NCBI RefSeq assembly: GCF_014211915.1
Contig: NZ_CP060040.1
Span: forward strand, 1,240,001 to 1,304,000
DNA length: 64,000 nucleotides
Direction: 5' to 3'
From: Burkholderia cenocepacia
GTDB taxonomy: Bacteria > Pseudomonadota > Gammaproteobacteria > Burkholderiales > Burkholderiaceae
Shown here: in pieces, positions 38,394-47,254 of the stretch
How the letters are laid out: each line of letters begins with the position of its first letter
How positions within the stretch are numbered: the first letter of the stretch is position 1
Notes under the pieces: model-generated
Told to the model about the DNA's origin: nothing
Seen by the model: only the letters and a program-made list of their open reading frames with translations
Databases searched by the model: none
Program-made: the position numbers and the translations under genes

Positions 38394-39482
38394 TTAGAAG
38401 CGGTGACGCAGACCAACCGTTGCTGCGGTTTGGTTGACCGACGAGCTCGATGCCGTCGTGTTGTCGCCGTTGTAGATGCCCGTGCCAACGATGTTGTTGC
38501 CCTTCGCGCCACGCTGGTACACAGCTTGTGCGTACACGTCGGTGCGCTTCGACAGCGCGTAGTCAGCTTGCACGCCGAACTGGTTCCAGTGCGAGCTGCC
38601 GTTGTTGACCTTCGCGTTCGTGTACGTGTAAGCAGCACCCAGGCCGAGAGCCGGCGTCAGGTTGTACTTTGCGTTGACTTCGTAGTTGTCAGCGCGCAGC
38701 GTCGGAACGCCAGCAGCTTGGTTGTCGATACGCGATTGCGTCCATGCAGCGCCGACTTGTGCCGGGCCGAATGCGTAACCAGCAGCAGCACCGTACGTAC
38801 GGACACGGCCTTGGCCACCCAGCGTCGATGCGCCGTTCGTGTTGGTACCGTCACCCAGGTTTGCTTGCGAGTATGCTGCACCCAGCTTCAGACCTTGGAA
38901 CTGGTACGACAGACCGCCGCTGTATGCGCGGTTGTTGCCGAAGTTCGTGTTGTTCGAGAACGAGTACGTACCGCCGAATTGCAGGCCAGCGTAGTTAGCG
39001 CTCGTGTACTTGATCGAGTTGTTCAGCGCGACGTCGCCGTTCGTGCTCAGACGGTCGTTGTTCAGCGGGTGCGCGAAGTACGTGCCGCCCCACGAGCCCG
39101 TTGCCGTCAGCGGCGCCAGGTAGTCTTGCGTTGCGTCATACTGCTTACCCAGCGTGACCGTGCCGTACTGGCTCGACAGGCCGACGAAAGCCTGGCGGTT
39201 GAACATGCCGCCGTTGCCGTTTGCGAAGCGGCCGTTACCGATGTTGAAGCCGCTTTCCAACGTGAAGATTGCCTTCAGGCCGCCACCGAGGTCTTCCGAA
39301 CCACGCAGACCGAAACGGCTTTGGTCGATGCCCGAGCCCATCGACCACAGCGACTTGCCGCCGACGTTGCTTTGGTAGGTGATGCCTGCGTCCAGCACGC
39401 CGTACAGCGTGACGCTGCTTTGCGCGTGAGCGACGGTAGCAAACGATGCTGCAGCTGCTGCAACGATCAGAGTCTTGTTCAT
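38394..39482 (-). CDS. Major OmpC-type porin
   Basis: A 362-residue general porin of the Burkholderia OpcP/Omp38 type. It has a signal peptide ending ATVAHA|QSS, the opening SSVTLYGVLDAGITYQSN, a SRFGLRGSEDLGGGL strand-turn and terminal Phe (VGLRHRF). Its codons are noticeably less extreme in third-position GC than those of neighbours (many gct, gtt, acg), consistent with high expression. The ATG at 39482 follows AAGGGAGCTC. Confidence 0.95.
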   Translation of the reverse strand: MNKTLIVAAAAASFATVAHAQSSVTLYGVLDAGITYQSNVGGKSLWSMGSGIDQSRFGLRGSEDLGGGLKAIFTLESGFNIGNGRFANGNGGMFNRQAFVGLSSQYGTVTLGKQYDATQDYLAPLTATGSWGGTYFAHPLNNDRLSTNGDVALNNSIKYTSANYAGLQFGGTYSFSNNTNFGNNRAYSGGLSYQFQGLKLGAAYSQANLGDGTNTNGASTLGGQGRVRTYGAAAGYAFGPAQVGAAWTQSRIDNQAAGVPTLRADNYEVNAKYNLTPALGLGAAYTYTNAKVNNGSSHWNQFGVQADYALSKRTDVYAQAVYQRGAKGNNIVGTGIYNGDNTTASSSSVNQTAATVGLRHRF

Positions 39483-40068
39483 TCGTGGAGCTCCCTTCTA
39501 AAAAGAGGCAGGTCTCGCGACCTTGTTCATAAACGGTCTGCAACCGCCCGGGAGCGCCATCGGTCCTGCTGGCGGCGCCCGGATAGTTGCCCGTTTGGGA
39601 ACCGTGAGTTTAGGGGTGTACCCTAGGGGAGCGATCCGCAAATAAAGAAATAAGCTTTTCCAGAACTAGAAATAATGAAAGTGGGGCCGCGTCATAAGTA
39701 TTTGTTTTAACGGTTGTTTTTGACTTCTTGACGAGGGCTTTTTGGAGCCTTTCATCGCACCATTCTTTCATGTCATCGTCTTGACGGTTGCATAGAAACA
39801 ACAAGCGGATTCGGTCCAGCACCCCGAAATCGGCAATTATTACCCGATTCAATCTCAAATATTGGCCATCCCGCATCTAAAACGTCGCCCTCGACCGGTA
39901 AACAGGAGCGACGCCTGCGCCACGGCGAAATCCTGTCAGCCGTCAGAAAGGGAAAAGGCGGCTCGCGCCTGCCGTGATACGCGGTAACAGCCTTAACCGC
40001 CCGCGTAACCCGGTAAGCGTACCGGCAGGCTAATGTAAGGCAGCCTCGCATACAGAACAGGAACCGCC
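39483..40068. other. Porin upstream region with an AT-rich patch
   Basis: About 586 bp. The porin leader (39483-39610) contains GC hairpins. About 39640-39880 is clearly AT-richer than its surroundings (37% G+C by hand count at 39661-39720). It probably supplies UP-element-like DNA for the strong porin promoter. An 88-codon minus-strand frame (39610-39876; or 53 codons from the ATG near 39771, MKEWCDERLQKALVKKS) lies in it. It resembles nothing known and may be a fragment of transferred DNA. Confidence 0.4.
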
Positions 40069-40440
40069 ATGAATCGACGCTCGCTGCTGCGCGCCATCGG
40101 ATTGACCGCCGCCTTCGTCGGCACCGGCTGGCTGCGCGCCGCCGCGGCCCAGCCCGCCCCGCCCGGGTACCGGCCCGCCGGCCCGAACCATGCCCCCGGC
40201 CGGCCGCCCTATGCGGATCGGCCGCGCTTCGCGCCGCCGGCGGCACGCCACGACCGTCGCCCGCCACCACCCCGGCCGCACGGCTATATATGGACGGACG
40301 GCTACTGGCGCTGGCAGCGCGGCCGCTATATATGGGTGTCCGGTCGCTGGGTCGCGCGGCGCCCCGGGCGCCGCTGGGTGCCCGGCTACTGGCGCCGCCA
40401 GGGGTCGGTCTGGATCTACGTCGACGGTTCGTGGCGGTAA
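40069..40440 (+). CDS. YXWGXW repeat protein, exported
   Basis: A 123-residue protein. The N-terminus MNRRSLLRAIGL has paired arginines before a hydrophobic stretch (Tat-like or ordinary signal peptide, cleavage about AAA|QPAP). A Pro-rich middle (about 28-70) is followed by aromatic repeats GYIWTDGYWRWQRGRYIW and RRWVPGYWRRQG of the YXWGXW type. These small basic envelope proteins are common in Burkholderia; function unknown. Confidence 0.8.
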   Translation: MNRRSLLRAIGLTAAFVGTGWLRAAAAQPAPPGYRPAGPNHAPGRPPYADRPRFAPPAARHDRRPPPPRPHGYIWTDGYWRWQRGRYIWVSGRWVARRPGRRWVPGYWRRQGSVWIYVDGSWR

Positions 40441-40690
40441 GCAGCGGCCCGGCTTCGGCCAATGAAGCGTCCGAGCGGAACGGCGCGCGAGAACCGCCGC
40501 CGTCCGCGGCACGGAATCATGCGCTACGGCAGGGGCGCCCGGTCAACCTGTCGTCGGGCCGCCCATTTCGACGACATCCTTCGGATAACGAAGTCACGCG
40601 ATGGCGATGCGAATGCATCCGGCCATGCTTCGACCCATCGCGCTCATCTGCCGCACATCGTCAGTCAGCGAACCGATGCGCGCGTCGCGC

Positions 40691-41077
40691 TCAGTGTCCG
40701 CCCTCTTCCAGCTCACGCGCCCGACGGCGTGCCGCGCAGATCGCGCGATGATGTTCGTCGGCCCACCGGATCATCGCCTGCATCGGCGTCAGGAACGAAC
40801 GGCCAAGATCGGTCAACGCATATTCGACACGCGGCGGCACCTCGGCGAACAGCGTGCGACTGACGAAGCCGTCCTGTTCGAGCCGCTTCAGCGTGCGCGA
40901 CAGCATCTGGTTCGACACATCGCCGATCGTACGGCCGAGTTCGTTGAAGCGCATCGTTCCGCCCGCCAGCGCCTCGAGCACGAGCAGGCTCCACTGGTCG
41001 CCGATGCGGTCGAGCACATCGCGGATCGGGCACGGCTGATCGAGTTCGACGGATTCGTCGGCGGACGGAAGCGGCAT
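40691..41077 (-). CDS. HxlR family transcriptional regulator
   Basis: A 128-residue winged-helix HxlR regulator: the family opening CPIRDVLDRIGDQWSLLVLEALAGGTMRF is followed by the recognition helix region ISNQ-equivalent VSNQMLSRTLKRLEQDGFV and PPRVEYALTDLGR. HxlR proteins often respond to aldehydes or electrophiles, but the usual N-terminal Cys context (PCPI) is the only candidate sensor here. The start at 41077 gives the usual length. It is divergent from the SnoaL-like gene, its probable target. Confidence 0.9.
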   Translation of the reverse strand: MPLPSADESVELDQPCPIRDVLDRIGDQWSLLVLEALAGGTMRFNELGRTIGDVSNQMLSRTLKRLEQDGFVSRTLFAEVPPRVEYALTDLGRSFLTPMQAMIRWADEHHRAICAARRRARELEEGGH

Positions 41078-41405
41078 GACGGGAGTCTCTTTCACGGGCG
41101 ATGCACGGTCACCGCGGCGTGACCTGTTCACACCGCGGTAACTTCTTGTGACGGGTTCGCGGCAACTGTACCATTCGATCGGCCCGACAGCCGCCCCGGA
41201 TTCGCCAGTTCAACGAAGCATGACGATGCCGCGCGCCTCGCCATCCCGGCACCTGCAACCTCACGGTCCGGTCGGCGAAACCTTCGTGCCGATACGACAT
41301 GCATCCCGCGGCCAAGCCGTCATCGCCCGCGGGTCGTCGCGACTCGCGCAACACCCGATGGCGCTCGCGCATCCGTCCACAATCGTCAACCAAGGAAAAC
41401 GCTAC
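41078..41405. promoter_or_regulatory. hxlR / SnoaL divergent intergenic region with direct repeats
   Basis: About 328 bp without a credible gene. CACCGCGG occurs at 41110-41117 and 41131-41138, exactly 21 bp apart (two helical turns), with GTGACCTGTTCAC between them. This is a reasonable HxlR binding site 32-60 bp upstream of the hxlR start. Confidence 0.45.
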
Positions 41406-41882
41406 ATGCCTTCGTTCCGCTCCCCCGTTCGCGCCGTTGCCGCGTTCGTCTTGCTGGCCGCATCGACGGCCGCGCTGGCCACCGGCGCGACCGCGCGCGA
41501 CCTCGCCGCCGAGGAAGCCAACCGCCAGCTCGTGCTGACGTTCTACGACCGCTTCTTCAACCGGCACGAAGCGGTCGAGGCCGCCGCCGTCGTCGCGGAC
41601 GACTACAAGCAGCACAACCCGCACGTGCCGGACGGCAAGCAACCGTTCGTGTCGTACTTCGTCGGCGCGTTCCAGAAGAACCCGGCATCGCGCGCGCGCA
41701 TCGTCCGCAGTGCGGCCGACGGCGACCTCGTCTATCTGCACGTGCATGCGACCGAGCGTCCGGGCGATCGCGGCGAAGCGGTGGTCGACATCTTCCGCGT
41801 GAAGGACGGCAAGATCGTCGAACACTGGGACGTGATCCAGCCGGTACCCGAAACGTCAGCGAACCGGAACACGATGTTCTGA
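41406..41882 (+). CDS. SnoaL/NTF2-like protein with signal peptide
   Basis: A 158-residue protein with a signal peptide (cleaved about ALA|TGATA) and a SnoaL-like NTF2 fold. Typical segments are NRQLVLTFYDRFFNRHEAVEAAAVVADDYKQHNPHV and DIFRVKDGKIVEHWDVIQPVP (parts quoted). The family includes cyclases, isomerases and proteins of unknown role. Its divergence from an HxlR gene suggests stress- or electrophile-induced expression. Start chosen by the signal peptide and AAGGAAAACG. Confidence 0.82.
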   Translation: MPSFRSPVRAVAAFVLLAASTAALATGATARDLAAEEANRQLVLTFYDRFFNRHEAVEAAAVVADDYKQHNPHVPDGKQPFVSYFVGAFQKNPASRARIVRSAADGDLVYLHVHATERPGDRGEAVVDIFRVKDGKIVEHWDVIQPVPETSANRNTMF

Positions 41883-41946
41883 AGCACGGCGCCCGCGCAT
41901 CGGCCGGCCGCCGGGCTGAGCCGACCGACGCGCGAACCGGCCGCCG

Positions 41947-42558
41947 TCACACGACGCCGAGCGCCAGCACCTGCTCGGTCGTCAGCACGTCGCCGAACGT
42001 GTCCGACAGCGCGGCCAGCGTCGCACGATGGAGGTCGCGGTGCGGCACCGTGCCGCCGTCCGCGACGTCGAGGTCGCGCGTGGCGCATGCATCGTCGACG
42101 ACGATCACCGCATAGCCGAGCGGCACCGCATCGCGTGCCGCGCCGGCCACGCACGCATGCGTCATCAGACCGGTAACGATCAGCGTGTCGATGCCGGCCA
42201 CCTTCAGCCGCGCATCGAGGTCCGTCGTCGGGAATACGCTCACCGACGTTTTCTGCACGACTGCGTGCTGCGGCGCCGGCTGCAGGTCCGACTGAAAGCG
42301 GAAGCCGTCGCTGCCGTCGGCGAAGATCGGGCTGTCGGCCGTACCGACGTGCTGGACGTGAAACACCGGAATGCCCGCGCGGTCGGCGAACGCGATCACG
42401 CGCCGCGCATTGCCCAGTGCACGGGGCCCGTCCGGAATCGGCAGCCGGCCGCTGAAGTATTCGTTCTGGAAATCGATCACCAGCAGCGCGGTGCGGGCGG
42501 CGGCGATCGACGTCGGCGCGCTCGCGCCGGCCAGGGTACGGATGGTCGGATGTTGCAT
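41947..42558 (-). CDS. Isochorismatase-like cysteine hydrolase
   Basis: A 203-residue hydrolase of the isochorismatase superfamily. The catalytic Asp lies in LLVIDFQNEYF (about 33) and the nucleophile Cys in GLMTHACVAGAARDA (about 139). It could be a nicotinamidase-, carbamoylsarcosine- or isochorismate-type enzyme; substrate-binding residues do not decide. The start at 42558 (MQHPTIRT) is close to a GAGAGC sequence. Confidence 0.88.
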   Translation of the reverse strand: MQHPTIRTLAGASAPTSIAAARTALLVIDFQNEYFSGRLPIPDGPRALGNARRVIAFADRAGIPVFHVQHVGTADSPIFADGSDGFRFQSDLQPAPQHAVVQKTSVSVFPTTDLDARLKVAGIDTLIVTGLMTHACVAGAARDAVPLGYAVIVVDDACATRDLDVADGGTVPHRDLHRATLAALSDTFGDVLTTEQVLALGVV

Positions 42559-42735
42559 GGCATGCTCTCTTGGTTGGCACATTGAAGGAACGGCACGCCG
42601 GGCCTGCCGGCGCCGCCGCACGCAGCCCGGAACCTCTCCGGCCGCGACGCGCCAGTGTCGGGCCGCGCGGCGTGATGCGACAGCGGCGCGCGGGACAACG
42701 TCCGACAGGATCGGGCCAACGTGCGTGTGAGCCAC

Positions 42736-43986
42736 CTACGACAACACGGCCGTTCGCGCGCCCGGCCGCGTGCGGCCGTACGCAGCCATCATCGCGAAAC
42801 TGAGCAGGAAACCCGCGCCGCCGATCAGCAGCAAGCCGGTCTCGCCGAATACGGGCAGCAGGTTCGTCAGCGCGCCCGTCACGACCCACGCGACCGCCAT
42901 CACCGAGCCCGCGACGCCGAGCGCCCAGCCCTGCCGATCGTCGCTGACGGCATCGGAAAACGCCGTATACATCGTCGTGTACGCCACCATGTCGAAGCAG
43001 CCGACGACCATCGCGAGCGCCCACAGCACCGGTTCGTGCGGGAACAGCGCGGACAGGATCTGGCCAAGCCCGGCCACCAGCAGGCCCGTCTTCGCGATAT
43101 CGATCACGCGCCACACGCGCAGCATCAACCGTACGACGCACAGCAGGCCGAACACGAAGCAGAGGCCGATCACGCCGCTGAACAATCCGAGCCGTGCGCT
43201 CGTATAGCCGAATTTCGCCTGCAACAGCAGCATGATGGTCTGCAGGTAGAGCCCGTAGCCGACCTGCATCAGGAAGAACACCACCGACAGGAACGCGACG
43301 TTGCGCTGGCGCGCGGCCTCCACGATGATCCGCAGCGGCAGCAGCGGATCGATACGCGTATCGCCGCGCGGCGCGGCGGAATCGCGATACGACGCCCAGG
43401 TCCAGCACGCGCAGATCAGCGACAGCGCGGCGACCAGCATGAACGGCGTGCCGTAGTCGAACAGCGGCGAGATCGTCCGGTCGGACGTGACGCCGCCGAG
43501 TACCGGGCCGACGATCACGCCCGCGCTGAACGCGAGCGACATGATGCTCATGTTGTACGCCTTCGTGTCGGGCGTGCTCAGATCGGTGATGGCCGCCTGC
43601 GCGATACCCTGGCAACCGGCCATCAGGCCGGTGAGCCCGCGGCCGGCCAGCAGCAGCGCGACGCTGGCATGCCACGCGCCGGCCGCCATCATCGCGTAGC
43701 CGGCCGCGAGGCCGAGCACGCACAGCAGCAGAACGCGACGGCGGCCGTAGCGATCGGACAGCTCGCCCATCAGCGACGAACCGAAGAACATGCACAACGG
43801 GTAGATCCCGTAGCCGAGGCCGAGATAGAAATTGCGCGCGTGCGCGCCGGCGTCGGCCGGCAGGATGCCCGCGTGCGGGTCGCTGAAAATAGCGGACATC
43901 ATCGGATAGACGAGCCCGAACCCCATCGCATCGAGCGCGATGGCGAGCAGGCAGGGGCCGAGCATTGTGTAGTCGAGCCGGGACAT
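42736..43986 (-). CDS. MFS transporter, TetA-like drug exporter
   Basis: A 416-residue, 12-helix major facilitator. An N-terminal DAMGFGLVYPMM helix and motif A (GELSDRYGRRRVLLL, about residues 74-88) match the TetA/Bcr-type drug:H+ antiporters. It lies 177 bp upstream of the isochorismatase-like gene on the same strand, possibly as one unit. The long upstream frame to 44274 is GC-driven. Substrate unknown. Confidence 0.88.
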   Translation of the reverse strand: MSRLDYTMLGPCLLAIALDAMGFGLVYPMMSAIFSDPHAGILPADAGAHARNFYLGLGYGIYPLCMFFGSSLMGELSDRYGRRRVLLLCVLGLAAGYAMMAAGAWHASVALLLAGRGLTGLMAGCQGIAQAAITDLSTPDTKAYNMSIMSLAFSAGVIVGPVLGGVTSDRTISPLFDYGTPFMLVAALSLICACWTWASYRDSAAPRGDTRIDPLLPLRIIVEAARQRNVAFLSVVFFLMQVGYGLYLQTIMLLLQAKFGYTSARLGLFSGVIGLCFVFGLLCVVRLMLRVWRVIDIAKTGLLVAGLGQILSALFPHEPVLWALAMVVGCFDMVAYTTMYTAFSDAVSDDRQGWALGVAGSVMAVAWVVTGALTNLLPVFGETGLLLIGGAGFLLSFAMMAAYGRTRPGARTAVLS

Positions 43987-44281
43987 GGCGACCTTCCGGA
44001 CAGAGTGGATGATCGCCCAAGCGTAATGATCGGGCCGCTGCCGCGGTAGGCCGGCGGCCGCGATGCTAAGCATCGGCTCTCCAGCTAGTCGTGCGTCTGT
44101 ACGGCCCGGGATGGCGGCCATACGCCATATCGTCAGCGATTCACGGCCACGCCAAAGCGGATCGAGCGGCGCAAATATCGCGCATTCGAGATGCTTACGA
44201 CGAAGGAGAACGATGTTTCCCGGCCGGCGGGCAGCGGGCGGCAAGCGCCCGCGCCATCCATGCGGCGCGGGCAATGCGATC
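43987..44281. other. Intergenic region upstream of the MFS gene
   Basis: About 295 bp between the MFS start and the end of the GST gene. No gene or clear terminator seen; it should contain the MFS promoter. Confidence 0.35.
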
Positions 44282-44929
44282 TCAGTGCGCCGCCTCGGCC
44301 ACTGGTGCGCGGCAGGCGATCAGGCCTCGTTGCACGGCCGGCCGCGCGGCGATCTCGGCAAGCCAGCGCTCGACGTGCGGAAAGCCGGCAACGTCGAGAT
44401 CCAGCTCGCCCGCCGTGCGCAGCCACGAAAACGCGGCGATGTCGGCGATCGAATACCGCGACGACGCGAGATACGCCGATTCCGACAAGCGAGCGTTCAC
44501 GACGCCGTAGAGCCGCAGCGCCTCCTTCCGGTAGCGGTCGATCGCTTCCGCGTTGCCCGTCTTCGATGCATGGAGGAACCACCACAACTGGCCGAGCATC
44601 GGCCCGATCCCGCCGATCTGGAAATGCAGCCATTGCTGGACCGCCGTGCGCTCGGCGAGCGTTTCAGGCTGCAGGCGACCCGTCTTCTCGGCGAGATAGC
44701 CGAGGATCGCGCCGGATTCGAATACGGCCAGCCCCGCATCGTGGTCGACGATGGCCGGGATCTTGCCGTTCGGATTGATCGCGAGATACGCCGGGCTGCG
44801 CTGCTCGCCGGCGGACAGGTTCACCCGCACGCGATCGTGTGCGAGCCCGGCCTCTTCGAGGTAGATCGCGATCTTGTGTCCGTTCGGCGTGTCGGCCGTA
44901 TAGAACGTGAGGGGGTGCGTCGAGGTCAT
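44282..44929 (-). CDS. Glutathione S-transferase, YfcG/Nu-like
   Basis: A 215-residue GST. The N-terminal thioredoxin-like domain has TADTPNGHKIAIYLEEAG with the Thr-Pro-Asn-Gly active-site region of YfcG-type enzymes, then NPNGKIPAIVDHD and the ESGAIL glutathione-binding motif. The all-helical C-terminal domain follows. YfcG members have disulfide-bond reductase activity. Two MarR-type operator copies lie 24-54 bp upstream of its ATG. Confidence 0.9.
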   Translation of the reverse strand: MTSTHPLTFYTADTPNGHKIAIYLEEAGLAHDRVRVNLSAGEQRSPAYLAINPNGKIPAIVDHDAGLAVFESGAILGYLAEKTGRLQPETLAERTAVQQWLHFQIGGIGPMLGQLWWFLHASKTGNAEAIDRYRKEALRLYGVVNARLSESAYLASSRYSIADIAAFSWLRTAGELDLDVAGFPHVERWLAEIAARPAVQRGLIACRAPVAEAAH

Positions 44930-44952
44930 GTCGGTCCTTGTCGTCGGGTTGT

Positions 44953-44983
44953 CGTTGCAACTACAATCGTTGCAATTGCAATC
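44953..44983. promoter_or_regulatory. Tandem MarR-type operators upstream of the GST gene
   Basis: Two 16-bp near-palindromes, CGTTGCAACTACAATC (44953-44968) and CGTTGCAATTGCAATC (44968-44983), share one base. They match the palindrome GATTGCA-N2-TGCAATC found upstream of marR (45635-45650), with a few mismatches. This is the evidence that the MarR protein controls this GST. Confidence 0.6.
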
Positions 44984-45157
44984 CTATGCCGGAATCGATG
45001 TCGCCGGCGACATGCCAGTACTCGGAGGAGGGACATGCAGACGGCGCGACCCGGTCCGCCCGTGCGGATACCCGATAGCCGCCGCGCCGTGGCGGCCTGC
45101 CTCGAACGGCTGACGACGCGGCGGCGTCCCTGCTCGGCGCGCCGTGTGCCGGATACG

Positions 45158-45613
45158 TTACTTCGCGTCGGCTGCCGCGTCGCGCGCGGCAGCGGTCGCA
45201 CGGTCAAGCGCGGTGATCATCACCGCCCGCTCCTTGCTGGTGAACTGGTCGAGAAATAGCTCGGCGACCGTCGACTGATACACCTTCCACATCTTTTTGC
45301 GCAGCGCCCGCCCCTTGTCGGTGATGCGCGCGAACGCGGCGCGGCCGTCGTCCACCGAACGCGTGCGCGTAACGAGCCCCTCCTGTTCGAGCCGGTCGAC
45401 GAGCCGCGTCAGGTTGTAGCGCTCGATCGCGAGCACGTCGGCCAGTTCGTGCATGCGGCGCGTGCCGTCGGGGCCGCTTTCGAGCCCCCACAGGGCGTCG
45501 TACCACGCGTACGCGGGCAAGCCAGCCGCCGCAAGGCGACGCTCGATCTCGCGAATCATCGTCCGGTGCGCGCGGACGAACGAGAACCACAGATCGGGTT
45601 CGGTTGCGTTCAT
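45158..45613 (-). CDS. MarR family regulator
   Basis: A 151-residue MarR-type winged-helix repressor: helices RRLAAAGLPAYAWYDALWGLE, recognition region ELADVLAIERYNLTRLVDRLEQEGLV and the wing RTRSVDDGRAAFARITDKGR (quoted in parts). It lies 228 bp upstream of the GST gene on the same strand and carries the same palindrome in its own promoter, so autoregulation plus GST control is likely. Start 45613 from MNATEPD. Confidence 0.9.
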   Translation of the reverse strand: MNATEPDLWFSFVRAHRTMIREIERRLAAAGLPAYAWYDALWGLESGPDGTRRMHELADVLAIERYNLTRLVDRLEQEGLVTRTRSVDDGRAAFARITDKGRALRKKMWKVYQSTVAELFLDQFTSKERAVMITALDRATAAARDAAADAK

Positions 45614-45634
45614 GTCGGGGCGTTCCTCTCGCTT

Positions 45635-45650
45635 GATTGCAGTTGCAATC
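45635..45650. promoter_or_regulatory. Palindromic operator of marR
   Basis: A perfect GATTGCA-GT-TGCAATC palindrome, 22 bp upstream of the marR ATG. Size and symmetry suit a MarR dimer. Confidence 0.65.
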
Positions 45651-45745
45651 AAATTTTACCGCGAGAACGATAGCCCTCTCGTGCGATCGCAATCGTCGCC
45701 TTCCCCGCCGCCCGCCGAGCGTGTCGTCGCGCCGCGCCGCTCGCG

Positions 45746-47254
45746 CTACTGCCCCGACCGAGCGAGCGGACCTGGCGTGCCCCGCTCCGTGCCCGACGGC
45801 CAGCCGCCCGCGAGCGCCTTGTACAGCGCGACCGTCGATGCGGCGCTACGCATCCGCCCGTCGGCCGCCGCATCCTGTGCCTGCAGCAGCGTCCGCTGCG
45901 CGTCGAGCACTTCGTAGTAGTCGATCGCACCGGCCGAGAAACGCGCCTGCGCGAGCTGCGCCGCGCGTGCACTATCGTCGGCCGCCCGCACGAGGTGCGC
46001 GGTCTCGTCACGCGTGCGGGCGACACGCAGCAGCGCGTTCTCGGTTTCCTCCAGCGCGCCGAGCACGGTCTGCCGATACTGTGCAAGCTGGCCGGCCGCT
46101 TCCGCGTCGCTCGCGGCGATCCGCGCACGCACGCGGCCGACGTCAAGGAACGACCAGTCGATGCCGAGCGCGATCAGGTTGGTATCGCTGCCCGCACGGA
46201 AAAAACCGTAGCTGCTCGTCGCGCTACCGAGCAGCCCCGACAGCGTGAAGCGCGGGAACAGGTCGGCGGTCGCGACGCCGACGCGCGCGGTCGCCGCATG
46301 CAGCCGCGCCTCGGCGGCCGCGACATCGGGACGGCGGCGCAGCAGGTCGCCCGGCGTGCCGGGATCGATGTCGGCCGCGAGCGCCGGCAGCGGCACCGGC
46401 GTGCCCGTCGCGGCCGTCTTCGGCAGGTCGAACCGGCCGATCAACGCATCCGGCGTCTGCCCGGTCAGCACCGCCAGCCGATGCTCGTCGACACCGATCG
46501 CGGCTTCGTACACGGCGATCCGCGACGTCGTCGATTCGTACTGCGCACGCGCTCGCGCCGCATCCAGTTCGGAGCCTCGCCCCGCGCCGACGCGCGCATT
46601 GATCAGCGCGAGCGTCTGCCTCTGGTTGTCGGCGTTCTCGCGAGCGATCCGCAACCGCTCCTGCGAGCCGCGCAGATCGACGTACGTGCTGGCGACCTCC
46701 CCCGCGATCGCGACGCGCACCGCACGCACGTCGGCCGCGCTGGCCGCCGTTTCCGCACGCTGCGACTCGATCGAGCGGCGCACGCGGCCGAACAGGTCGA
46801 GCTCCCACGCGGCATTGATGCCGACATTGGACGTCGGCGTATCGCGCTGGCTGCGCGGCGCGCCGAACGCCTGGTCCTTGCTCATCAGCTGATGGCCGAT
46901 CTGGCCGCTCGCGGTGATCGTCGGATAGCGGTCGAACGTGGCCTGCGACAGCAGCGCATTCGACGCGTCGTAGCGCGATACGGCGACCTGCAAGTCCTGG
47001 TTCGCCGCGAGCGCTGCGTCGATCAACCGTGTCAGCGTCGGATCGCCGAACCCGCGCCAGAAGGTGGCATCGGCGTCGGGCGACGTGTCGCTCGGTGTAT
47101 CGGCCGGCGCTGCGTCGCGCTGCGTGGCCGGACGAGCATCGCGCGCGAACCGCGCGGCCGTGGCGGTATCGGGCCGTTTGAAATCCGGGCCGACCGCACA
47201 TGCGGCGAGCGTCACCGACATCGCGAGCGCGGAAAGACGGAAAGCGGCGCTCAT
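45746..47254 (-). CDS. RND-pump outer-membrane lipoprotein (NodT/OprM type)
   Basis: A 502-residue outer-membrane factor of the NodT group. Its lipobox is LAAC (Cys19) followed by AVGPDFKRP, the usual opening of OprM relatives. Two efflux repeats carry the typical NQDLQVAVSRYDA, GINAAWELDLFGRVRRS and LLRRRPDVAAAEARL segments. Its ATG overlaps the RND pump stop (ATGA). Third gene of the pump operon. Confidence 0.93.
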   Translation of the reverse strand: MSAAFRLSALAMSVTLAACAVGPDFKRPDTATAARFARDARPATQRDAAPADTPSDTSPDADATFWRGFGDPTLTRLIDAALAANQDLQVAVSRYDASNALLSQATFDRYPTITASGQIGHQLMSKDQAFGAPRSQRDTPTSNVGINAAWELDLFGRVRRSIESQRAETAASAADVRAVRVAIAGEVASTYVDLRGSQERLRIARENADNQRQTLALINARVGAGRGSELDAARARAQYESTTSRIAVYEAAIGVDEHRLAVLTGQTPDALIGRFDLPKTAATGTPVPLPALAADIDPGTPGDLLRRRPDVAAAEARLHAATARVGVATADLFPRFTLSGLLGSATSSYGFFRAGSDTNLIALGIDWSFLDVGRVRARIAASDAEAAGQLAQYRQTVLGALEETENALLRVARTRDETAHLVRAADDSARAAQLAQARFSAGAIDYYEVLDAQRTLLQAQDAAADGRMRSAASTVALYKALAGGWPSGTERGTPGPLARSGQ

